From assembly GCA_020205615.1 (NCBI GenBank), contig CM035168.1:129900795-129964794 (forward strand): a stretch of DNA of 64,000 nt, written 5' to 3'. The notes below the pieces were generated by a model, which was not told the origin of the DNA, did no database searches, and worked only from the letters and a program-made list of their open reading frames with translations. Of the stretch, positions 58,191 through 64,000 are shown one piece after another. The DNA comes from Panax quinquefolius (lineage: Eukaryota > Streptophyta > Magnoliopsida > Apiales > Araliaceae). The translations under genes were made by a program, and so were the position numbers. Position 1 is the first letter of the stretch; every line of letters starts with the position of its first letter.

Positions 58191-58469
58191 GAATCAGGAT
58201 CCTCTACCAGGATTTTTCTGTGAGGATCTTGTGAGAATTTTGTTATGGGTTGATAATACATTAAAAAGAAGATCCAACGGCTCACAAATTTTATTAATAC
58301 ATTTTAAAAAATCATATGTAAAAATAAACGCGTTTGGTGGTATCTAATTTTCTGTCAACTTGTAAAAAAAAATTCTTATCAAAACATTGTGAGCCATTTA
58401 ATTTTTTTTTAATGTGTTGTCAATCTCATAATAAAACCCTCACAAGATTCTCACAGAAAATCCTGATTC
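58191..58469. mobile_element. Mutator-like MITE, 279 bp
   Basis: Ends GAATCAGGAT and ATCCTGATTC are perfect 10-bp inverted repeats that extend imperfectly inward (TTTTTCTGTGAGGATCTTG / CAAGATTCTCACAGAAAA, AACGGCTCACAA / TTGTGAGCCATT). It is flanked by the direct repeat CTAAAAAAC at 58182-58190 and 58470-58478. A 9-bp target duplication is characteristic of Mutator-like elements. No transposase is encoded. Confidence 0.9.
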
Positions 58470-58589
58470 CTAAAAAACCTAATAATTATATACACTGATT
58501 CTACTTCTAGTCCGCTAAATTAAGACAAAAGTTCTCCTAATAGCAAAAGGAAATTTATTAATTTATTATATAACGGAAGAGGGTGGAAA

Positions 58590-58945
58590 CTAATTGCATT
58601 TGAGTCTGTTTACGAGTATAAATAAATTGAATCGAATCGAGCTCGATATTAAATTGTTCATATTTTATTTATAAAATTTATTGAGTTTAAAATATAGTTT
58701 GGTTGAGGCTCGTTTAGGTAACGAGCAAGCACGGTCTCAAATCAAGCTCAAACAATTTGAATTTTTTGAGCGAATATGACTCGAGTATCAATAGGAAAAT
58801 TGTAATTTGAAAAAATTCGAGTAGTTTATAAAATTTTAAAATCTACTCATATTTAATTCGTTTATATTTTGAGTCGAACTTAAATCAAATTTTTAATCAA
58901 ACGAGTACAAATTAAGCTCGAACCGTTTGGTTAATTTTACAACCT
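58590..58945. repeat. Dispersed repeat with recurring TCGAG/AGCTCG motifs
   Basis: ATCGAGCTCGAT (58640), GAGGCTCGTTTAGGTAACGAG (58706), CTCGAGTATC, ATTCGAGTAG and AAGCTCGAACCG recur in AT-rich sequence with GAGTTT and TTTGAG pieces. This resembles a common plant intergenic repeat. I cannot set its ends. Confidence 0.4.
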
Positions 58946-59397
58946 TAACAATGTGAATGTGTGGTATGTAACTTTTATTTTTTCATACATAAATACTGGA
59001 GTAGTTATCTAGGATTGCACTAACCATGTAAAAATATCTATAATAACCGGAATGAAAAAGCTGATCTTAAATGATGGTATATTTTGCACCGATGGAGTTA
59101 GGATTTTGGATCATAAGGAACAAATAAACTAATATTAATTAAAAGGAAAAAAAAGGGTTATATATAGTTAGTTAATAAATCATTTCAGTCCCTTTCAATT
59201 AAATATTTATTACATTCTTAACCCCTATATAATTCATTCATCCAATTTAAACACATTATAAGTAATTTAAAAATATATGTTCTAGCTTATTAGGTTAACA
59301 ATAAGTCAAAGTGGACTGACTATGTGCAAAAAAGTTGGCCCAGTATTGTTTTTCAAAAGTAGTACTTAATTTGAGTATATATATGTTTAGGGAGTAT

Positions 59398-59582
59398 TAG
59401 ATTAATCTAGGGAGGATCTCCAACGGATCAAAAAACGGATCAAGGCAAAAAAACACGCGGGTCGGGTTGAACCCGCGTGTTTTTGCGGGTTCAACCCAAC
59501 TCGCGTGTGTTTTTTTTTTATCTGCTTTTGATTCAAACTTATTTGGTCCCGCTTTTTAAACTATTCAAGTAGATTAATCTAA
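59398..59582. repeat. Hairpin segment between 12-bp palindromic direct repeats
   Basis: TAGATTAATCTA at 59398-59409 recurs at 59570-59581. Between them AAAAACACGCGGGTCGGGTT pairs with AACCCGCGTGTTTTT (59446-59485), and a second copy of the motif (CGGGTTCAACCC, ACTCGCGTGTG) follows. Confidence 0.75.
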
Positions 59583-59645
59583 CCCTAAAAGTACTCTACT
59601 CGTGAATCATCATAAATACATAGAAAATGGTGGTAATTTTAATTT

Positions 59646-59709
59646 TTTTTAATGAAAAAACACTGATTATAATAATACTAAACTATAGTCAGTGTTTTTT
59701 CATTAAAAA
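59646..59709. repeat. Short near-perfect hairpin
   Basis: TTTTAATGAAAAAACACTGATTATA and TATAGTCAGTGTTTTTTCATTAAAA pair with one mismatch over about 25 bp around a loop of about 12 nt. Confidence 0.85.
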
Positions 59710-59719
59710 CTACTAGTAA

Positions 59720-60707
59720 TTCAAAATTCACTTATAATCATTTTTATGCCATTTATGGGAAGTTATATAAGAAGAGAATTCCAAGTTTTAGTTTGCTTCC
59801 TTTGAACTGAAGAGAACCCTTCCCTCTTGGACTACTCTTTTCCAGCCACCCTTTCTCTCTCGTTGCATCAAAATATATTTTCTCAAAAATTAAGAAAATA
59901 ATTGTATAATACTATTAAATATAGTAGTATTAATTATTTTTAATATCCTTTATCACATATTCAGATCATATTCTTTCATGTGTAATATTTTTTAATGAGA
60001 GTAATTTTTAAAAAAATATAATTAATTCTTCTAATAAATTCAATAAAACGTCAAATAATTTTTAAAAAATAAGATTATTTAAAACGTCATATATTATTAT
60101 GATGTGAATGATGAAAAAAAAACACAAGAAGACATTCTAGATGAGGTTGACATCAGTATCCCCAAACAATGAGGGCATTTTCGTCAAACCATCATCCAAG
60201 CTGGTTTGTTTTCTTTCCTGTGTCTCTGACCAAGTCTTTATACCTTTTCGTATTCATGGGGGTCCAGTTTTAGTAGTACTAGTAGTAGTAAGTAAACATC
60301 AAGAGATCTAGTAGGGGCCGGGGCCAGGGCCCTAATGAAACGCCATCGTTTTGTATTGGCACGTAACACGTTACACTTTTCGAGGGAGTTTCGGAATTTC
60401 GCCATTGTAGGAGACTTTTGAGTTTCGAATTTTGTACCAAAACACTCCCTTCCCTCTCGTCTCTCTTATTTTTGTTAGTAGAAGTAGAAGTAGTAAATAA
60501 AGCTTCCAAGTTCCAACAATCAAGTTTTCAGCATTCAATACAGAATTAATTTCTCTACATAGCAATAGCAATAGAAATAGCAAATGCAAATGGGTCAGAG
60601 GATATCACACTACTTTTGAAGAATAGGACACTGGGACTCCATTTGAAATATACTCCGTAGAATAGAAATCTCTCTCCACCTCTCTCCTCACAAACAAATT
60701 GAGGCTA
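59720..60707 (+). promoter_or_regulatory. Upstream region of the EMS1-type gene
   Basis: No gene seen. It contains AGTAGTACTAGTAGTAGTA (60270) and AGTAGAAGTAGAAGTAGTA (60475) triplet runs, a CAATAGCAATAGAAATAGC run (60563), a small upstream open frame (60584-60619) and a CT-rich patch TCTCTCCACCTCTCTCCTCA (60671-60690) just before the start codon. No convincing TATA box could be assigned. Confidence 0.45.
60584..60619 (+). other. Upstream ORF before the EMS1-type gene
   Basis: ATGCAAATGGGT... to TGA encodes 11 residues (MQMGQRISHYF) and ends 88 bp before the main ATG. It is not in frame with the main gene. It matters only if the transcript starts upstream of 60584. Confidence 0.4.
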
Positions 60708-63700
60708 ATGGGTATGGCCATTGGGCTTCTGTATCTCTTCCTCATTGTGTTTCAGCTCTTGTTTTTGATCTCCAACGGAGCCATTATTACAGAGCAAACA
60801 CAGATTCCATGCTCTGAAAGAGATTACCTGCTTTCCTTCAAGAAATCACTCCAAAACCCACAACTTCTTACTTCATGGACCCCTACTACCCCTCATTGTC
60901 GCTGGTCCGGTGTGTTCTGCGAAAATAACCGAGTCATCTCACTCGTTCTCTCAACTCACTCGCTCAAAGGCCCACTCGCTCAGTCCCTATTTTCCCTCAC
61001 CAACCTTGTTATCCTTGACCTTTCTTCTAACCTTCTTTACGACCAAATCTCACCCAAGATAGCATCACTTCGTAGTCTCAAGGTGTTAAATTTGGGTGAC
61101 AATCAGTTGTCCGGCGATTTACCGTGTCAACTCGGGGAGTTGACTCGACTTGAAACTTTAAAACTCGGGCCCAATTTTTTCACCGGGAAAATCCCGCCGG
61201 AGATCGGAAATATAGTTCTTCTCCGTTCACTCGACCTCTCGGGCAACGCACTCACAGGAAACATACCCGCCGAGATAGGAAACTTGTCCCACCTCCAATT
61301 TATTGGCCTTGGCAACAATTTCCTTTCAGGTTCTCTCTCTCCTATTCTTTTCACAAAGCTTCAGTCTTTAACTTTCTTGGATATATCAAACAACACTCTC
61401 TCCGGCCGCATTCCTCCAGAAATTGAGAGCTTAAAAAACCTCACTGACCTATATATCGGAATAAACCATTTTTCCGGCGAGTTGCCCCCGGAAATAGGCC
61501 AACTTTCGAGTCTTCAAAACTTCTTTTCTCCTTCTTGTTCAATCAGGGGTCCGATTCCAGAAACGATTTCAAAGCTCAAATCTTTAAGCAAGCTCGACCT
61601 TTCATACAACCCATTAAGGTGCTCAATCCCAAAATCGATAGGAAAGTTGCAGAATTTGACAATATTGAATCTTGTTTACGCCGAGCTCAATGGTTCAGTA
61701 CCCTCTGAGCTTGGAAGTTGTCGAAATTTGAAAACTCTAATGCTTTCTTTCAATTCTTTATCTGGGTCATTGCCGGAGGAGCTTGGGGTGCTGCCAATGC
61801 TGTCATTTTCAGCCGAAAAGAATCAACTTTCAGGACCATTGCCTTCTTGGCTTGGAAAATGGGACCAAATTGATTCAATTTTGTTGTCAAGCAATCGGTT
61901 TTCTGGGGAAATTCCTCCGGAGATTGGGAATTGCTCACTGCTTGATCACATTAGTCTAAGCAACAACTTGTTGACAGGGACTATACCTAAAGAATTATGT
62001 AATGCTGTTGCGCTTACAGAGATTGATCTTGATAGTAACTTCCTTACGGGGACGATTGAGGACACTTTCATCAACTGTGGCAATCTTACTCAGTTGGTTT
62101 TGGTGGATAACCATATTGTTGGTTCGATTCCGGAATACTTTTCAAAGCTTCCTCTGATGGTGCTTGATCTTGATTCAAACAATTTCACAGGTTCTATTCC
62201 CGCGAGTTTGTGGAATTCTACGAATTTGATGGAGTTTTCAGCTGCAAATAATCACTTAGATGGTACTCTACCATTTGGGATTGGCAATGCTGTTTTACTG
62301 GAGAGGCTTGTTCTAAGTAACAATCAGTTGAGTGGGAAAATTCCTAAGGAAATTGGGAATCTCACTTCCCTCTCTGTCCTCGATCTGAATTCCAATTTAC
62401 TTGAAGGGACTATCCCTGTTGAGCTTGAGAATTGTATTTCGCTCACCACATTAGACCTTGGAGACAACTGGCTCAATGGGTCCATTCCGGAGGAACTCAC
62501 AGGCTTGGCTCAGTTACAATGCCTAGTTCTCTCTTACAACAATCTTTCTGGCGCAATTCCTTCAAAGCAGTCCAAGTATTTCATGCAGATTAGTATACCG
62601 GATTCAAGCTTTGTTCAGCATCACGGAGTGTATGATCTTTCACACAACAAATTGTCCGGCTCAATACCTGAGGAACTGGGGGGCTGTTTGGTGGTTGTGG
62701 ATCTTGTAATCAGTGACAATATGCTCTCTGGAGAGATTCCAAAAACACTAGCTAGGTTAAGTAATCTCACCACTTTGGATTTATCTGGTAATCAATTTAC
62801 AGGTGGTATTCCAGCAGAACTCGGCAACTCGCTTAAGCTACAAGGCTTGTACTTGGGGAAGAACCAGCTTACAGGAACAATACCAGAAAGCTTAGGTCAA
62901 TTAAGTAGTTTGGTAAAACTGAATTTGACTGGCAATAAGCTTTCAGGATCAATCCCATATGCCCTTGGGAACCTGAATGGTCTTACACATATTGATTTAA
63001 GTTATAATGAGCTCAGCGGTGAGCTTCCTTCGACTCTTTCTGGCATGGTGAACTTGGTTGGATTTTATGTTCAGCAGAATAAGCTTTCGGGTCACATCGA
63101 CGAGCTCTTTCTTAATTCAATGGTTTGGAGGATTGAAATTGTGGATTTGAGTGATAATTTATTTGGGGGAAGCTTGCCAGAGTCTTTGGGCAATATGTCT
63201 TATTTGATGTCTTTGGATCTCCATGGTAACAGTTTCAGCGGTGAGATCCCCTCTGAGCTTGGAAACCTAATGCAACTCCAATATTTGGATGTTTCTAGGA
63301 ACAGGCTCTCGGGGGAGATTCCTAAGAAGTTATGCAGCCTTGTCAACATACTTACTTTCAATTTGGCAGAAAATAGGTTAGAAGGGCCAATTCCCAGGGC
63401 TGGAATTTGCCAAAACCTAACAAAAATTTCGGTGGCTGGTAACAAAGATCTCTGCGGGGGAATAGTTGGTCTAAGATGCCCACTGAAGAATTTTCATAAA
63501 AGATCAAGGTTGATAAATGTTTGGGGTTTGGCATCAATTGTGGTTGGGGCAGCATTGTTCAGTCTTTCAGCAGCTATTTTCCTACGCATATGGGTTAACA
63601 GAAGCACCAGGCAGAGTGATCTGGAGGAAAGTGAAGATAGCAAGCTGAACAGTTCTGTTGATCAGAATCTCTATTTCATGAGTAGCAGCAGATCGAAAGA

Positions 63701-64000
63701 GCCTCTAAGCATCAATGTGGCAATGTTCGAGCAGCCCCTTCTAAAACTAACTTTGATAGATGTTCTTGAAGCAACAAACAACTTCTGCAAGACGAACATA
63801 ATTGGGGACGGAGGGTTTGGAACGGTCTACAAAGCCACATTGCCTGATGGTAAAACGGTAGCGGTCAAGAAGCTGAACCAATCCAAAACACAGGGTAACC
63901 GAGAATTCTTGGCAGAAATGGAAACTCTTGGTAAGGTGAAGCATAGGAATCTTGTCCCGTTGCTTGGTTACTGCTCTTTTGGCGAGGAGAAGCTGCTTGT
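60708..64000 (+). CDS. EMS1: EMS1-type leucine-rich repeat receptor kinase, 5' part (runs off window)
   Basis: One open frame of 1097 complete codons from ATG 60708 to the window end. Residues 1 to about 28 form a signal peptide (hydrophobic GLLYLFLIVFQLLFLIS). The LRR N-cap follows (PCSERDYLLSFK ... CRWSGVFC). Around 30 LRRs of the LxxLxxLxLxxNxLxGxIP type reach to about residue 920. A transmembrane helix lies at about 938-962 (VWGLASIVVGAALF...). The kinase N-lobe starts near 1022, with glycine loop GDGGFGTVYK at 1033-1042, the ATP-binding Lys1054 in VAVKKL, and EFLAEMETLGKVKHRNLVPLLGYCS. The phrases KTQGNREF and NLVPLLGYCSFGEEKLL are typical of EMS1/EXS and rice MSP1. These plasma-membrane receptors bind the TPD1 peptide and specify the anther tapetum. 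The glycine loop lies further in than in Arabidopsis EMS1 (1192 aa), so the full protein should be near 1300 aa. No intron or frameshift is seen. It could be a close paralogue rather than the orthologue. Confidence 0.92.
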   Translation, partial: MGMAIGLLYLFLIVFQLLFLISNGAIITEQTQIPCSERDYLLSFKKSLQNPQLLTSWTPTTPHCRWSGVFCENNRVISLVLSTHSLKGPLAQSLFSLTNLVILDLSSNLLYDQISPKIASLRSLKVLNLGDNQLSGDLPCQLGELTRLETLKLGPNFFTGKIPPEIGNIVLLRSLDLSGNALTGNIPAEIGNLSHLQFIGLGNNFLSGSLSPILFTKLQSLTFLDISNNTLSGRIPPEIESLKNLTDLYIGINHFSGELPPEIGQLSSLQNFFSPSCSIRGPIPETISKLKSLSKLDLSYNPLRCSIPKSIGKLQNLTILNLVYAELNGSVPSELGSCRNLKTLMLSFNSLSGSLPEELGVLPMLSFSAEKNQLSGPLPSWLGKWDQIDSILLSSNRFSGEIPPEIGNCSLLDHISLSNNLLTGTIPKELCNAVALTEIDLDSNFLTGTIEDTFINCGNLTQLVLVDNHIVGSIPEYFSKLPLMVLDLDSNNFTGSIPASLWNSTNLMEFSAANNHLDGTLPFGIGNAVLLERLVLSNNQLSGKIPKEIGNLTSLSVLDLNSNLLEGTIPVELENCISLTTLDLGDNWLNGSIPEELTGLAQLQCLVLSYNNLSGAIPSKQSKYFMQISIPDSSFVQHHGVYDLSHNKLSGSIPEELGGCLVVVDLVISDNMLSGEIPKTLARLSNLTTLDLSGNQFTGGIPAELGNSLKLQGLYLGKNQLTGTIPESLGQLSSLVKLNLTGNKLSGSIPYALGNLNGLTHIDLSYNELSGELPSTLSGMVNLVGFYVQQNKLSGHIDELFLNSMVWRIEIVDLSDNLFGGSLPESLGNMSYLMSLDLHGNSFSGEIPSELGNLMQLQYLDVSRNRLSGEIPKKLCSLVNILTFNLAENRLEGPIPRAGICQNLTKISVAGNKDLCGGIVGLRCPLKNFHKRSRLINVWGLASIVVGAALFSLSAAIFLRIWVNRSTRQSDLEESEDSKLNSSVDQNLYFMSSSRSKEPLSINVAMFEQPLLKLTLIDVLEATNNFCKTNIIGDGGFGTVYKATLPDGKTVAVKKLNQSKTQGNREFLAEMETLGKVKHRNLVPLLGYCSFGEEKLL

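Noticed and set aside
60279..63944. Minus-strand open frames opposite the receptor kinase
   Set aside because: They overlap the long intact + strand frame with clear LRR and kinase motifs and are shadows of it.

Overview
This is a plant nuclear window, most likely from a eudicot. The evidence is spliceosomal introns, a six-level pile of Ty3/gypsy chromovirus LTR retrotransposons, Stowaway-like and foldback MITEs, a decayed plastid 23S rRNA fragment, and two recognisable plant genes: an XBAT33-type ankyrin/RING E3 ligase and an EMS1-type LRR receptor kinase. The species cannot be named from the sequence.

Positions 1 to about 39.8 kb are almost entirely nested LTR retrotransposons of one Tekay/Del-like lineage (gag zinc knuckle, protease, RT, RNase H, integrase, chromodomain, then a purine-rich tract abutting TGTAAGACCC). 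I name them E1 to E6 from outside in. E1 (+ strand) starts left of the window; its 3' LTR (898-3885 and 39442-39783) is split by E2. E2 (minus strand, 3886-39441) is truncated in RT and split twice: by E3 (4856-17722, exact 5-bp target duplication ATCTT) and by E4 (a + strand solo-LTR-like element, 19295-36770). E4 contains E5 (minus, about 19461-35239), and E5 contains E6 (minus, 21949-31634). E6 is the most complete copy. E1 may itself sit in an older LTR whose edge is at 39784-39816. All reading frames in the elements are broken. E3 carries two unlike LTRs side by side, and E5 has lost most of its RT, RNase H and integrase.

39.8-43.6 kb is AT-rich intergenic DNA with old LTR debris, a small foldback MITE, TA microsatellites and a palindrome of about 450 bp. 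43617-49384 holds an intact ten-exon XBAT33-type gene (510 aa) with one GC-AG intron and a Stowaway-like MITE inside another in intron 3. 49.4-60.7 kb is intergenic: a pyrimidine tract, several foldback MITEs (one Mutator-like with a perfect 9-bp target duplication), two diverged Stowaway-like copies, a decayed plastid 23S rRNA insert and several hairpins. 60708 to the window end is the 5' part (1097 complete codons) of an intact, intronless-so-far EMS1-type receptor kinase, cut in the kinase N-lobe.

The two host genes are unrelated in function and nothing suggests they work together. No previously undescribed molecular system with a definable function was found. The most unusual structures are the LTRs themselves (arrays of imperfect palindromes), the recombinant element E3, an apparent palindrome-centre deletion at the E4/E5 junction, and localised scrambling between paired LTRs that may partly be assembly error.
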